From the NCBI RefSeq assembly GCF_039503195.1, contig NZ_JBCJKP010000001.1, forward strand, positions 186,001 to 250,000: a DNA stretch of 64,000 nucleotides, written 5' to 3'. The notes below the pieces were generated by a model, which made no database searches, was not told the origin of the DNA, and worked only from the letters and a program-made list of their open reading frames with translations. Positions within the stretch are counted from its first letter, which is position 1, and each line of letters opens with the position of its first letter. This DNA comes from Streptomyces mirabilis. GTDB taxonomy: Bacteria; Actinomycetota; Actinomycetes; Streptomycetales; Streptomycetaceae. This document shows, in pieces, positions 44,656 to 54,983 of the stretch. A program made the position numbers and the translations under genes.

Positions 44656-44817
44656 ACTCCACCATGAACAGGAACTGGCCGGATAGGGGGGTCCGGCGTA
44701 GCAGCTCCGTCCTGGGGCGGCACAGAGGGCTGCTTGGTCTGCGGACCCGCATGTGTGATCCCGGGGCTGTTGCCCGTGCCCGGCCCCGGAGGCTGGGACC
44801 GGGCGGAATCAGGGGGA

Positions 44818-47616
44818 TCAGATGTCGGAGGCCGTATCGGAATCCAGGGCATCTCGCAGCATGGCCCGCGAGGTGATGCCAAGTTTCGGGAAGAGCTGGT
44901 AGAGGTGGGCGCCAATGGTCCGGTGAGAGAGGAAGAGACGTTCGGCGATCTGCTTGTTGGTCAGGCCGGATGCCGCCAGCCGGGCGATCTCCATCTCCTG
45001 CGGAGTGAGCGCATGCGTACGTTCTTGTCTCGCACGCCGCGTGTTTGCCCCGGCGGCGCGGAGTTCCTTCCCTGCGCGCTCCGCCCATGGCCGGGCTCCG
45101 AGCCGTTCGAAAGTGACCAGGGCGACGCTCAGTGGCTTTCTGGACTTCTCCGTCGCCCTCATACGCCTCAGTCGCTCACCGAGGAACAGCTGTACGCGGG
45201 CGTAGTCGAAGGGCCACCGATCCGCTCCAGAGATGTCCAACGCGGTCTTGAACAATCGCACGGCCGCGGCGTCTTCACGTGTACACAACGCGGCGGAGGC
45301 TTGCATGGCGAGGGCGAGCCGTGGAGAGAGTGCTGCGACGTCGGCGTCCTGCATCGCCCGCACATGGCGCACGGCCTCCTCCTGGCTGCCGGTGCGGACA
45401 GCCGCCTCGACCAGGTCCATCATCACCCACAGAGCGTGCGGCACGTGCGAGGCGAGCCGACCCGCCGGACTGATGGCGCTCGCGTACTGGTAGGCGCTGG
45501 AGAAGTCACTGCTTCCCAGGGCGGCGATGGTTGCCGCGTGGTGGGCGTAGTGCAGGGCGCTGTGGACTCCCCGAGGTGTCGCCCAGCGTGTGATCCGGTC
45601 GACCGCCGTTCGGCAGGTCGCCTCTTCGCCGCGGGCCGCGGCGACCATCGCCCGGATGGAGAGGAAGTACCAAGAGAAAAAGGTGTATCCGTAGTCGTCG
45701 CACAGTCGGCTGCCCTCGTCCGCCAGTTGCTGCGCCTCGTCCCAACTGCCCACGAGGTAGTCGTCCAGGCACAGGTGCATCAGTCCGGCCAGATGCCGGC
45801 GGGCCGGACCGCCGGCGCGACCCTGGCGCACCACCCGCCAGGCGGCTTCGCGAACGTCACCCAGCCGATCGAGGTAGAGAGCGGCCGTACCGGTCCTCGC
45901 GATCTCGGCGGGATCGGTCTGTTGCGGCAGTTCCGCGAGGAGCCGCTCAAGTTCCTCACGTGCCGCAGCGCCCGTGCGCGCCGGGTCGGAGAACGTCTTG
46001 GCCGCTGCGGACAGGGTCGGCGGAACCTTTGGCCTGAGCCGCTCCAGCGCGGTGTAGAAGGGGCGCCACAGTTCCTGCCGCCCGCCGTAGAAGCAGATCA
46101 GCAGAAGAAGATGGAGGGCGTCGATGAGTGCCGCGTCCCGCGCGTCGTACTCGTGAGGGGTGTCCTCGATGGCACAGACCAGCAGCCGGTGGGCCGTGTC
46201 GAGGTCGCTGTCACCGTTGAGAAGCAGGACAGCTTCTGCGGCGGCGGAGCGCAGGGAGACCTGCACAGTCGGGCCGGCCTGCCGGACGTCGTCGAGGAGC
46301 GCTTGGGCACTGTGCAGCGAGCCGGTGGATTCGGCACCGATGTAGGCGGCTTCAGCCAGCCGACGACCGCGCTCGGGGCCGTGCGGGGTCAGTGCCGCGG
46401 ACCTCATCAGCGTCCGCACACTCCCCACGGCGTCACCGCGTTGCAGGGTCAGGCACGCGGCGTGTTCCAGGAGCGCGGCCACATGCTCGTCCGGTTCCAG
46501 GGTCGCCTCGCCCAAATGCCAGGCCTGGCGCTCGGGCTGCTCCGCCAGGGCGTGGGCGAGCGCGCGGTGTGCCGCGTGCCGCGCGCCGCTCGCGGAGGTC
46601 TCCACGGAGGCGGAGCGAACCAGCGGGTGGCGGAAGCTCAGCCGCCGGGTCTCCAGGTCAATGTGCACCAGGTGAGCCCGTTCGGCAGGTGCGAGATCAT
46701 CCAGGGCGTCCCCGAGGCCAGCCTGGCGCGCGGCCGCCTGAAGGATGCCGAGATCGCCGGTCCCCTCCAGCGCCGCCAACAAGATCAGACGTTGCGACCG
46801 CTCGGGCAGGCCCGCGATCCGGGAGCCGAAGAGGTTTCCCAGGCGTCGAGGCAGCGGCAGTACGGCGGGCAGTTCCTCCAGCGCGGCAAGCTGTGCCGCG
46901 CGCAGCGCCGTCGGCAGCTCCAGCAGCGCCAGGGGGTTGCCCTGAGCGGTGGTCATCAGACGCTCGCGCACCCTGCCGGCGAGGCCCGGGAACCGGCTGG
47001 TCAGCAGGTGGTCCGCAGCTTCCTTGTCCAAAGGCGCCAGCGCGTACTCCTGCAGTCCGCCGCTCTCGTACAGGGGCGGTGATCCCGAACGCGCCGCGGC
47101 GAGCAGACTCACCCCGCTGCCGGTCATTCTCCGCGCAGCAAAATCCAGTACGGCGGCACTTGGCCGGTCGATCCAGGGCAGGTCGTCAATGATCACCAGC
47201 AAGGGCTGGTCGGCGGCGGCCTTCTGCAGCAGGGCCAGCGTGGCGTTGGAGACGACGAGCCTCTGCGGCGGTGGTCCGCTTTGAAAACCCAACGCGACAC
47301 GGAGCACGTCGCGGTATGTGTTCTCGAGACAGTCCATCGCCTCCTGAAGCGGGAAGAGAACCTGGTTGAGGCCCGAATAGCTGCAATCCGCCTCGAACTG
47401 TGTTCCGGTGGCGCGCAGCACCCGGGCCCCAGCCACCGAGGCTGCTTCAGCAACCGCGTCCAGGAGTGCCGACTTCCCGACCCCCGCCTCGCCCGACAAC
47501 AGCAGCGCTCCGCCTTCGGCTCCCAGACCCAGCAGGTCATGGAGCTGCTTCAGGTCCCTGCTGCGGCCGATCAGGGTGCCTGTCGCGGTCTGCCCGCGGG
47601 AGTCACCACTGCTCAC
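44818..47616 (-). CDS. LAL-type (LuxR) ATP-dependent transcriptional regulator
   Basis: 932 residues, the normal size for LAL regulators. N-terminal ATPase: Walker A at LLLSGEAGVGKSALL, Walker B at PLLVIIDDLPWIDRPS. A long helical TPR-like middle follows (about 400-850). The C-terminal LuxR helix-turn-helix is ALTPQEMEIARLAASGLTNK, then QIAERLFLSHRTIGAHLY. These proteins activate operons on binding a small inducer. GTG start chosen because AGGAG lies seven bases upstream. Its position next to the epoxide-hydrolase block makes those genes candidate targets. Confidence 0.92.
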   Translation of the reverse strand: MSSGDSRGQTATGTLIGRSRDLKQLHDLLGLGAEGGALLLSGEAGVGKSALLDAVAEAASVAGARVLRATGTQFEADCSYSGLNQVLFPLQEAMDCLENTYRDVLRVALGFQSGPPPQRLVVSNATLALLQKAAADQPLLVIIDDLPWIDRPSAAVLDFAARRMTGSGVSLLAAARSGSPPLYESGGLQEYALAPLDKEAADHLLTSRFPGLAGRVRERLMTTAQGNPLALLELPTALRAAQLAALEELPAVLPLPRRLGNLFGSRIAGLPERSQRLILLAALEGTGDLGILQAAARQAGLGDALDDLAPAERAHLVHIDLETRRLSFRHPLVRSASVETSASGARHAAHRALAHALAEQPERQAWHLGEATLEPDEHVAALLEHAACLTLQRGDAVGSVRTLMRSAALTPHGPERGRRLAEAAYIGAESTGSLHSAQALLDDVRQAGPTVQVSLRSAAAEAVLLLNGDSDLDTAHRLLVCAIEDTPHEYDARDAALIDALHLLLLICFYGGRQELWRPFYTALERLRPKVPPTLSAAAKTFSDPARTGAAAREELERLLAELPQQTDPAEIARTGTAALYLDRLGDVREAAWRVVRQGRAGGPARRHLAGLMHLCLDDYLVGSWDEAQQLADEGSRLCDDYGYTFFSWYFLSIRAMVAAARGEEATCRTAVDRITRWATPRGVHSALHYAHHAATIAALGSSDFSSAYQYASAISPAGRLASHVPHALWVMMDLVEAAVRTGSQEEAVRHVRAMQDADVAALSPRLALAMQASAALCTREDAAAVRLFKTALDISGADRWPFDYARVQLFLGERLRRMRATEKSRKPLSVALVTFERLGARPWAERAGKELRAAGANTRRARQERTHALTPQEMEIARLAASGLTNKQIAERLFLSHRTIGAHLYQLFPKLGITSRAMLRDALDSDTASDI

Positions 47617-48384
47617 CAACACTCTCCTATCAACGTGCAAGGTTTTCATGATCAAGGCCTACGGTGCGGTGCTCATCCGTGACGTAAGCCAGCACCCGCG
47701 GCCAGGCCACCTATCGGAACCGGGCTGCCGCGCCGTCGGAATGGAGATCGGTCACAGCCAAAGTCCGCAGATCACCATCGGGAACCGCAAGACATGGGAC
47801 GAGCCCGGGCGTGCGACGCTCCACGTGAAACAAGGCGGGTTCACGTGACGCCCTCACATGAGAGGGGACCACGGGTTTCGCAGGTGGGCCGGGCGACTTC
47901 CTCCCGGAAGGAAGCGGGCCGATTCCACCGGGCTGCAACAGGAACGACGATCGTGCCGAGCGCAGCCTCCCAGTTCCCTGGGGCGCGCTCGCCCATGCCT
48001 CTTAAAACAGCATGATGGCCAGGTCCTCCTGGCACACGATGTAGGCGCTGGGCACCGTGGGCCACACGGCCCGGGTGAGGGGGGCAGGTCATCGAGGCCA
48101 GCGCTGGGCGCCCGAGTCCGTGGACGTTCCAACAGGGCGGACAGACGCCGCCCATCAGGAAGTGAGAACCGACCACCCACCTCCTGCACAAGGCAGTGAA
48201 CTAGATGACGGGCTGCACGCCGCCGGCTGCCGCGGCAGCCTCGATGGCGAGCATTGCCCCGGCCCCGACCACCCGATCGAGAATCCCGTTCGACACAGAC
48301 CGTTCAAGATCGAAAAGCCCTCGCAGGCATCAGCCGGGACAGCATCTGAAGCGATCGCTCGCGCTTCAAGCCGGTGGGTGGGGA
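47617..48384. other. Gap with relics
   Basis: Minus-strand scraps look protein-like, for example TVPSAYIVCQEDLAI near 48.05 kb (alpha/beta-hydrolase-like end) and LDRVVGAGAMLAIEAAAAAG near 48.25 kb. Neither has a start or a continuous frame. No intact gene. Confidence 0.35.
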
Positions 48385-48972
48385 TCAGGCAGCCGGGTTC
48401 GCGGCTCCCAGCCCGCGTCGCTTCAGCTGTTCGGCGACTACCTCCAGAATTTCGTCGGAGAATTCCGGATCGGCTACGGCCCTGGAGATGAGCATGGCAC
48501 CTACCAGGGCGCTGAGGGTGAGCACCGCCTCGGCCTGTGCCTCCTCGCCGTCGGCTAGGCCGGGGATCAGGTCCAGGTATGTGCGGACCTGCTTTTCGTA
48601 GGCGGCCTTGAAGCGCTGGTCGCTGCGCCCAGCCGCGGCACCGAGGGTGACCAGGGCGCAGCCCGTGGCAGGGGCGTCGCGGTGCTGCTTGCCGAGGTAG
48701 GCGTCGATCAGGCCGGTCAGCGGTTGCTGCTTGTTCTTCTGCGCGGCTTTCTCCATCTTCGCCGTGCCCTCCGCCAGGGCGCGGGCTGCGGCCTGGGCGA
48801 TCAGGTCGTCGCGGGAGGCGAAGTGCTTGTAGAAGCCGCCATGCGTGAGTCCCGCCTCCTTCATCAGCTCCGCGACGCCGGGGCGGGTCACGCCCTCCGC
48901 ACGTACCTTGCGGGCCGCGATGCGCAGCACACGCTCGCGGGATGCCGCCTTCTCCGCCTGTGAGTGCCCCAT
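48385..48972 (-). CDS. TetR-family regulator
   Basis: 195 residues. DNA-binding part: SRERVLRIAARKVRAEGVTR, PGVAELMKEAGLTHGGFYKH, FASRDDLIAQA. The GGFYKHF helix and the later APATGCALVTLGAAAGRSD segment place it in the group of NemR/YxaF-like repressors that sense electrophiles or quinones. The ATG keeps the family start (MGHSQAEKAASRERVL). Perfect ATGATG/CATCAT arms lie upstream. The target is not obvious, since no gene is divergent within 900 bases. Confidence 0.9.
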   Translation of the reverse strand: MGHSQAEKAASRERVLRIAARKVRAEGVTRPGVAELMKEAGLTHGGFYKHFASRDDLIAQAAARALAEGTAKMEKAAQKNKQQPLTGLIDAYLGKQHRDAPATGCALVTLGAAAGRSDQRFKAAYEKQVRTYLDLIPGLADGEEAQAEAVLTLSALVGAMLISRAVADPEFSDEILEVVAEQLKRRGLGAANPAA

Positions 48973-49020
48973 CCTCGGCCTTCCCTTCGAGAAGCAGCGC
49001 CTGCGCACCCTGACAACTAG

Positions 49021-49034
49021 ATGATGGTCATCAT
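49021..49034. promoter_or_regulatory. TetR operator candidate
   Basis: ATGATG-GT-CATCAT, exact arms, about 49 bases upstream of the TetR start. Position and symmetry fit autorepression. Confidence 0.55.
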
Positions 49035-49913
49035 ACACATGCGTCGGCGTCGGTGGATTGAGCTGCTCGTACTGCCAGACGCTGAACATGATTCGCGTCA
49101 GTGCTGTTCTGCGGACGTTCGGGCTGTCGCGGCAGAGGCTTCAGGCGCCGTCCGGGTAGTTTCAAGGCTGCCTGCGAGCAGTCCGTCGGGAAGCACTGGC
49201 CGGCGTAGCCGTCTCGGTCGGCGCGGCAGAGCGCGAAACTCCAGGTGTGCGGGAGGCCGGTGAAGCGCAGGGCACAGCGGCAGTCGTTCACTGTCCTGCA
49301 ACTCGCCGGACACACAGGCGATTTAGGCCAGGAATCGAAGGTGGGTCCGGGCCGTCTGTGGCGAGCACTCGGCAACTCGGGCGTTCAGCCGCCGGCGCAG
49401 GTGTGCTGCATGGACTCGGGCGGGCTCTCCAGTACGGCATCCGCATCTCCGACCGGCCCTCACTGTTCATGATCGAGAACTCGGGGAGGGGCGCCGCGGT
49501 GGTGGTTTCAGTGGACGAGGAGACGTGCGGTGTGCTGCAGCGGATCACCCCCTCGGCGAAGGAGCAGGTGAGGAAGGTATCGGGACAGGATCGTGCCAAG
49601 CCGGCAGCCAGTGGGGCGGCCAGCGCAGCGATCGTGCGCGGACTGGCGGTGTGAGCGCCGTCGGCACGTGGCGTAGGCAGCTCACCGGGCTTGAAGTGAA
49701 CCAGCCGGGATGACCTGATCGGGCACATGGACGCCTGGACGATCCAGTGCCACGAATGCGTGCGCGCCTTCCGCCGGCTCCGCCAGGGCACTGCGCTCAA
49801 GCACATGGCCCACCACTCCACGAACTCGCGCAGAACGGGCAGCCGACAGTTCGCGGTGTGTCCCGCCGACGTGGATACCTGCCGGTCGGGCGATGTCCGG
49901 GCTGCGGCCGCCT
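49035..49913. other. Gap without a supported gene
   Basis: A plus-strand ORF starting near 49469 (MIENSGRGAAVVVSVDEETC) is the only protein-like stretch, without ribosome site or family. Nothing else is convincing. Confidence 0.4.
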
Positions 49914-50189
49914 TCAGAGCTCACGGCGCTCACTGTGGTCGTGCCCGGGGTGCTCGTAGTGATACCGACGGCCGGAGTCGCCGCCGTTGCCGTGCTCGAA
50001 GAGTGCCAGCTGATCAGCGATCCAGGGTGAGTAGCGGGCGTCGGCGGTGCTGACGGCGACGATGGCCCCGTGGTGACCACTGGGCGCAAACACGACGGCC
50101 GAGGCGGAACCCTCGGCGGCCAGAACGGTCCCGCCGACAACCGCGATCGAAGCACCCATGGTCGCTATGCGCCGTATGAGTTTGTTCAT
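49914..50189 (-). CDS. Small secreted protein, unknown function
   Basis: 91 residues. Sec signal peptide: basic MNKLIRRIATM, hydrophobic GASIAVVGGTVLAAEG, cleavage after SASA. The mature part of about 60 residues has HHGAIVAVSTADARYSPWI and a His/Asp-rich tail (RRYHYEHPGHDHSERREL) that could bind metal. ATG with AAGGAG eight bases upstream. Streptomyces encode many such small exported proteins of unknown role; I cannot name a family. Confidence 0.75.
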   Translation of the reverse strand: MNKLIRRIATMGASIAVVGGTVLAAEGSASAVVFAPSGHHGAIVAVSTADARYSPWIADQLALFEHGNGGDSGRRYHYEHPGHDHSERREL

Positions 50190-50935
50190 GATCTTTTCTC
50201 CTTGAGTTGCCCAAGGTTTTCTCGAGCCCTGGGCTGTCGACTGTGTTTTGGTGGCCAAGCCCGAATGCGATTCAGCGATGCAGCAACGGAACCCGAGCCC
50301 GCCTCTTGATGTGCGTCCGGCCCCGGCCAGGAGGGCCTTCGCGACTCTCGGCCACCCCACTCGTGGAGCTCGACCCGGCAACAAATTACCTGGTGCACGA
50401 GGAAAGCGTGAGCGTTTAAAGTGTGACAAAGTAAACGCCCGAACCTGCAGCAGGTCGAGCTCTGCCCCCACGCCACCGACACCGGGAGCAGGGGCGGGAC
50501 GGGGCACTTACTGGGGCCCTGTCAAAAGCTGTTGATCACGTGGCTGTCGGCTTGCTACTCATCGGCGTGGCCGTGGGTAGAGGCAGTCGCGGGCGTGAAT
50601 CGTGTTGGATGAACTGTGGACACTGAATCGAGCCATTGCTTCGCCCCGGCCCGAAACAGGTGGAAGAGCAGTTGCGGCCAGGGGACCCAGGCAGGGTGCG
50701 GGATGTTCTTCGCTGCAGGCCAGGCCGGGGCCCAGTAGAAGTAGCTTCGGCAGGAGCCGGGCTTCACAGGGCGGCTCACAAAGGCCCAAGAGGTTCCCAG
50801 CCCGGTCGAGCGGGAGCGTCCGGGCGGCAGGCACCATGGCCGTCTCCACCTGGTGAAATGGTGGCGAGTCTCGACAGCGCTGGGCCCGCGCCAGCAACGC
50901 TGTCCAGTTTGCGAATTCGGCTGTCGAGCGCGAGC
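50190..50935. other. Gap without a supported gene
   Basis: Promoter-like AT-rich sequence occurs near 50380-50430 upstream of the secreted protein. No recognisable gene. Confidence 0.45.
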
Positions 50936-51447
50936 TCAATCGGACGGCGCGACCGGGGACCGCAGGCCGAGCCATTGCTCGGCGTCCCAGGCATGGAACC
51001 TCTCTACCCGGTGAACCCCGGCTTTGCCGCGAGGCGCATCGAGCCGACGTTGGCGGTCTGGGTGGTGAGCCCCACCGGCTCGCCGGGAAGGACGCCGTCG
51101 AACAGTCGAGTGCCGCCGCGCACGCCTCGGCGGCGTACCCGAAGCCCCACGCTCGCGGCAGGAAAAGGTAGCCGAGATCGACTTCCCCGCTGCAGCTGGG
51201 CGACGGTGCCCCGTTGCTCTCCTGAGCAGGATCTGGCCGATCATCGCCCCGTCGAGATCAGCAACGAAACTCCCGGGCCACCGCTCGGGCGCCCCGGGCA
51301 TGTCGCGCTCAAGCTCGCCTCGTGGCCGGGGCCGCCGAGTTAGGTGTGCACCTCTGGCGATGCCAGCAGCTCGATGAACACCGCACGGTCTCGGGCCTCG
51401 GGCTCACGGAGCACGAGCCTCTCGGTCCTGATAGGGGCAGTGGCCAT
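50936..51447 (-). pseudogene. GNAT acetyltransferase, broken
   Basis: Starts MATAPIRTERLVLREPEARD, followed by LLASPEVHT and a TAA where related proteins have HTYLGG. A second frame continues PERWPGSFVADLDGAMIGQI. Acetyl-CoA-binding and C-terminal parts are spread over other frames, ending VERFHAWDAEQWLGL. One stop and at least two frameshifts show the gene is dead. The family (ribosomal-protein-alanine acetyltransferase-like GNAT) is clear from the start. Confidence 0.7.
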
Positions 51448-51973
51448 GCGACGGGCCCAAGATCAGACCTGCCGGTCAGCCAATCAACAAGCTCGGTACC
51501 GATCAAGACGCGAGGACCTATCAACGCACCGGCCCGCGCCCCACCCTCACTAACGGGACCGGGCCTTACAAGCCTCGCCTGCCGGAACGGGATGCCTCCC
51601 AATCTGCTCGGCGATGGCACGTCGCGGCCTGCGTACCAAAGAATCAAGGACACCTGCCGATCGTCTCGAAGCCCGATTGCCGCACCGGACCTGGACCCGG
51701 GTGCGCCCTCAGCGCTCGCACGAAGACGGAGCCGTCTCGACGCGGCTGAGCGCCGACCCTCGGCGCAATGTGCACCGTCGAACCACCACCGCACCGTACG
51801 GCGAGCGCTACGTTGCGTTCCAGCGGCCCGCTACGCGATCTTGAGGGAAATGAAGCAGCAGTGCAGGATCCCGGCGGACCAGGACAAAGACCGGTCTGCT
51901 TCAGATTCACTGGGCTACCGAGACGGCTTCATCAGCGTGATCACTGCGGGCGCCGCTGGTGCGTGCGTCATCC
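51448..51973. other. Gap without a supported gene
   Basis: Open frames on both strands are arginine/proline rich and lack starts, ribosome sites or families. Confidence 0.45.
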
Positions 51974-52669
51974 TCACCGGGCCGGGTAGAGCGTGGCGAT
52001 GTCGTTCGGCAGTGCGGCCTTGATCTGACGACTGAACTCGTCAACGAGCACTTCTTCTTCGCCGGAGAGGAGTGCTTTGATCGCGGCTCGTGCGACCTCC
52101 TCTGTGCTGATCTTGGGCTGGTCGACACGGGCAGACAGGTCGGTGTCGACATAGCCGACGTGCACACCAAGCACGCGGGTTCCCTGTGAGCGCAGGGCGA
52201 GCCGCATCGCGTTGGACAGCGACCACTGCGCTGCCTTGCTCGCCGCATAACCGGGTGCCTGCTCCAAAGCCAGCCAGGAGGCAGCGGACAGCATGTTGAT
52301 GACGGCACCGCCGTCGTTGCGGGCCAGCGCCGGCGCGAACGCCTGGGTCACAGCCCATGTGCCGAAGTAATTGACCTCCATCTCGCGCCTGGCGTCGTCG
52401 AGTGACGCGGTGAGCACCGGTGCAGCGAAAGCGGTTCCGGCGTTGTTGACCAGGAGCGAGAGGTCGCCGACGGCCTCGGCCGCCTTGGTGATGGAGGCCG
52501 GGTCGGTGACGTCCATCTGGATCGGCACCACTCCCGGGTCTGTGATCAGTTCGGGGCGGCGGGCCGCGGCATAGACCGTGGCGCCGTGCTCGGCAAGCTC
52601 ACGGGCGAACGCCCTGCCGATCCCCCGGTTGGCGCCCGTAACCAAGGCGGTCTTGTCGTGAATCCGCAT
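51974..52669 (-). CDS. Short-chain dehydrogenase/reductase
   Basis: 231 residues, classical SDR. NAD(P) motif ALVTGANRGIGRAFA, NNAG in LLVNNAGTAFAAPV, catalytic Ser in INMLSAASWLAL and Tyr-x3-Lys in GYAASKAAQWSL. An arginine after the first strand (AAARRPELI) suggests NADPH. Substrate unknown. ATG with AGGAAAG six bases upstream. It is downstream of the aldehyde dehydrogenase on the same strand with an 88-base gap, so it may be the last gene of that operon only if transcription began there; its order suggests separate control. Confidence 0.9.
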   Translation of the reverse strand: MRIHDKTALVTGANRGIGRAFARELAEHGATVYAAARRPELITDPGVVPIQMDVTDPASITKAAEAVGDLSLLVNNAGTAFAAPVLTASLDDARREMEVNYFGTWAVTQAFAPALARNDGGAVINMLSAASWLALEQAPGYAASKAAQWSLSNAMRLALRSQGTRVLGVHVGYVDTDLSARVDQPKISTEEVARAAIKALLSGEEEVLVDEFSRQIKAALPNDIATLYPAR

Positions 52670-52757
52670 GCTTCTTTCCTGTCCGTTCGGTTGTTTGCAG
52701 GCCGAGGTCCGGCCTGCGCGGTGCAGTCCCCTGTGTGACAAGCCTTGCGGGCGTCCG

Positions 52758-54335
52758 TCAGTCGTGGGTCATGCGCCCGTCGATCAGCCGCCACAGCCCC
52801 AGGGGGTTGCGCGTGGCCAGTGCGTCGGGCAGCAGTGCGTCGGGGAAGCCTTGGTAAGTGACGGGCCGCAGGAAGCGGTCGATCGAGCTCATGCCGACCG
52901 AGGTGAAGCGACTGTCCGTGGTGGCCGGGTACGGGCCGCCGTGGATGGTGGCGTGGCCGACTTCCTGGGGATGGGCGAAGGCGTTGACCACGATGCGGCC
53001 GGTGCGGCGCTCCAGGATGGGCAGCAGCCGTGCGGCGTCGTCGTAGTCGGGCTCGTCGATGTGCATCGTGGCCGAGAGCTGACCGCGGAAGCTTCGCGCC
53101 ACCTCGAGGAGCTGGTCTATTCCGCTGAGGCGGACCAGGAGTGCGGCCGGTCCGAAGACCTCCTCGGCCAGTGCGGGGCTGGCGAGGAAACGGTTCCCGT
53201 CGACCTCGAGCAGCTGAGAGCGGCCCTCCCAGGCGCCCTGGGGCTCCGGGCCCTGCGTGAGTGTCGTGGCACCGAGGTCGTGCAGGCGCTGTGTGTTGCG
53301 GGCGTAGGCGTCGTGGATGCCTGGCGTGAGCATGGTGCGCGCTTCCATCGCGCTCACTCGTGTGGCGGCCGCCTCGCGCATCTCGGCGTAGCCCGGGCCG
53401 TCGACGGCGAGCAGGATGGCCGGCTTCAGGCAGGCCTGGCCGACGTTGACGAGCATGCGCTCGGCGAAGCCGTCGCCGACCTGGTCCCCGCGCGCCGCCA
53501 GCGCGGCGGGCAGGACAAAGGTCGGGTTGACGCTGGTCATCTCGGCGAAGACCGGGATGGGGTCGGGGCGCAGCTGTGCCCGCCGGTACAGCGCCATACC
53601 GCCGCCCTCGGAACCGGTGAAGGTCACCGCCTTGATCAGCGGATGGTCGACCAGGGCCTCTCCGATCTCGTTGCCCGCTCCGCGCACCAGGGAGAACACT
53701 CCTTCGTGCAGTCCGCAGTCGGCAGCGGCGCTCTGGATGGCTCGTCCCATCAGTTCCGATGCGCCCGGATGGGCGTTGTGCGCCTTGACGACGACCGGGC
53801 AGCCCGCCGCCAGTGCGGAGGCGGTGTCGCCGCCGGCGACGGAGTAGGAGATGGGGAAGTTGCTCGCCCCGAAGACGGCGACCGGGCCGACCGCGATCTT
53901 CTGCATGCGGTGGTCCATGCGCGGCCGCGGTTGCCGTTCCGGCTGGGCGGGGTCGATGGTGGCTCCGTGGAAGCGGCCTGCGCGGACAACGTCGGCGAAC
54001 TGCCGGAACTGGCCGGCCGCCTTGGCTGCTTCGGCCCGGAGCTGCGCGACGGGCAGACCGGTTTCCAGTGCCGCGCGCTCGGCCAGTTCCTCGTTGATGC
54101 CGTCCAGCCGCTCCGCGATCAGATCCAGGAAGGCAGCACGCTCGTGCGGGCTGATGCGGTTGTAGCTGTCGAAGGCCTCGTCGGCCAGTCGGGCGGCACG
54201 GTCGACCTCGGCCGGACCGCCGAGCGCGAAGCCGGGTTCGATCGGCCGGCCCGTGGCGGGGTTGAGGGCCTTCATCGTGCCCTGGGATGCCGACGTGGAC
54301 GACGAGCCGATCAGCATGTCTCCGGTCAGTGCCAT
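52758..54335 (-). CDS. Aldehyde dehydrogenase (NADP+-type, ketoglutarate-semialdehyde-like)
   Basis: 525 residues. Cofactor region GPVAVFGASNFPISYSVAGG, VTFTGSEGGGMAL, general base Glu in PVFAEMTSVNP, and catalytic cysteine in LVNVGQACLKPAILL. The GASNFPISYSV and EMTSVNP motifs are those of the alpha-ketoglutaric-semialdehyde dehydrogenase branch; the residues around the cysteine (QACLKP instead of QFCTNP) differ from the common form. The ATG lies one base after the stop of the isochorismatase-fold gene, so the two are translationally coupled. It oxidises an aldehyde, possibly the product of the partner enzyme. Confidence 0.92.
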   Translation of the reverse strand: MALTGDMLIGSSSTSASQGTMKALNPATGRPIEPGFALGGPAEVDRAARLADEAFDSYNRISPHERAAFLDLIAERLDGINEELAERAALETGLPVAQLRAEAAKAAGQFRQFADVVRAGRFHGATIDPAQPERQPRPRMDHRMQKIAVGPVAVFGASNFPISYSVAGGDTASALAAGCPVVVKAHNAHPGASELMGRAIQSAAADCGLHEGVFSLVRGAGNEIGEALVDHPLIKAVTFTGSEGGGMALYRRAQLRPDPIPVFAEMTSVNPTFVLPAALAARGDQVGDGFAERMLVNVGQACLKPAILLAVDGPGYAEMREAAATRVSAMEARTMLTPGIHDAYARNTQRLHDLGATTLTQGPEPQGAWEGRSQLLEVDGNRFLASPALAEEVFGPAALLVRLSGIDQLLEVARSFRGQLSATMHIDEPDYDDAARLLPILERRTGRIVVNAFAHPQEVGHATIHGGPYPATTDSRFTSVGMSSIDRFLRPVTYQGFPDALLPDALATRNPLGLWRLIDGRMTHD

Positions 54336-54336
54336 C

Positions 54337-54966
54337 TCAGTGCTTTCCTTCCGCAAGAGCCTGCAGGAGTTCCTGGGTGCTGGTGATGGTGTGGGCGTAG
54401 GTGGGGCCGTTGAGCTCGTGGGCGGCGTGCATCATCTCGGGCTTGAAGGCGGCGGTGGCGTCGCGGACGAGGGTGACGTGGTAGCCGAGTTCCATGGCGT
54501 AACGGCTGGTGGATTCGATGCAGGTGTTGGCGAGCAGGCCGATGACGATGACGTGGGTGATACCGCGCTGCTTGAGCTGGAAGTCCAGGTCGGTGTTGGC
54601 GAAGCCGCTCTGGGCCCAGTGTTCGTGGATGACGGTGTCGCCTTCAGCGGGCTGGAAGTCGGGATGGAACTGACCGCCCCAGGTGCCCTGCGCGAAGGTG
54701 TGGCGCTGCTGGACGAGCCGCTGGGTGGGGTTCGGATGGTCCCAGTCCTCGTAGTCGCCTTCCTGCCAGCGGCGGTGCGGGACGAAGAAGATCTGCAGGT
54801 GTTCCCGGCGGCCGGCGGCGACGACAGCGCGCAGGTTGTCCAGCAGTCCGACGTCGGTGGCCACGCGCTTGAGCGCAGGCCAGAGCTTGCCTCCCTCGGA
54901 AAGGAAGTCGTTGTAGGGGTCGACCAGCAAAACCGCGGTGCGGCTGGAGTCGTAGGTGTCGGTCAC
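54337..54966 (-). CDS. Isochorismatase-fold cysteine hydrolase
   Basis: 209 residues. Active-site aspartate in TAVLLVDPYNDFL, a cis-peptide region, and nucleophile cysteine in IGLLANTCIESTSRYAMELG. The lysine of the triad would lie near FFVPHRRWQEGD. Family members hydrolyse amides, ureas or isochorismate. GTG start with GAGGAAG eight bases upstream. Its stop is next to the aldehyde dehydrogenase start; an inverted repeat upstream marks a regulated promoter. Confidence 0.88.
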   Translation of the reverse strand: MTDTYDSSRTAVLLVDPYNDFLSEGGKLWPALKRVATDVGLLDNLRAVVAAGRREHLQIFFVPHRRWQEGDYEDWDHPNPTQRLVQQRHTFAQGTWGGQFHPDFQPAEGDTVIHEHWAQSGFANTDLDFQLKQRGITHVIVIGLLANTCIESTSRYAMELGYHVTLVRDATAAFKPEMMHAAHELNGPTYAHTITSTQELLQALAEGKH

Positions 54967-54983
54967 GGTGTTTCTTCCTCACT

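Larger units (their letters stand above)
44055..44817. other. Upstream/intergenic region with two conserved elements
   Basis: No gene is supported. It is notable for the inverted elements B and C. Confidence 0.5.

Noticed and set aside
44734..47082. 780-codon plus-strand ORF opposite the LAL regulator
   Set aside because: Antisense shadow; the minus-strand protein has complete Walker and LuxR motifs.
52668..54386. Long plus-strand ORF opposite the aldehyde dehydrogenase
   Set aside because: Shadow of the dehydrogenase; no family signal.
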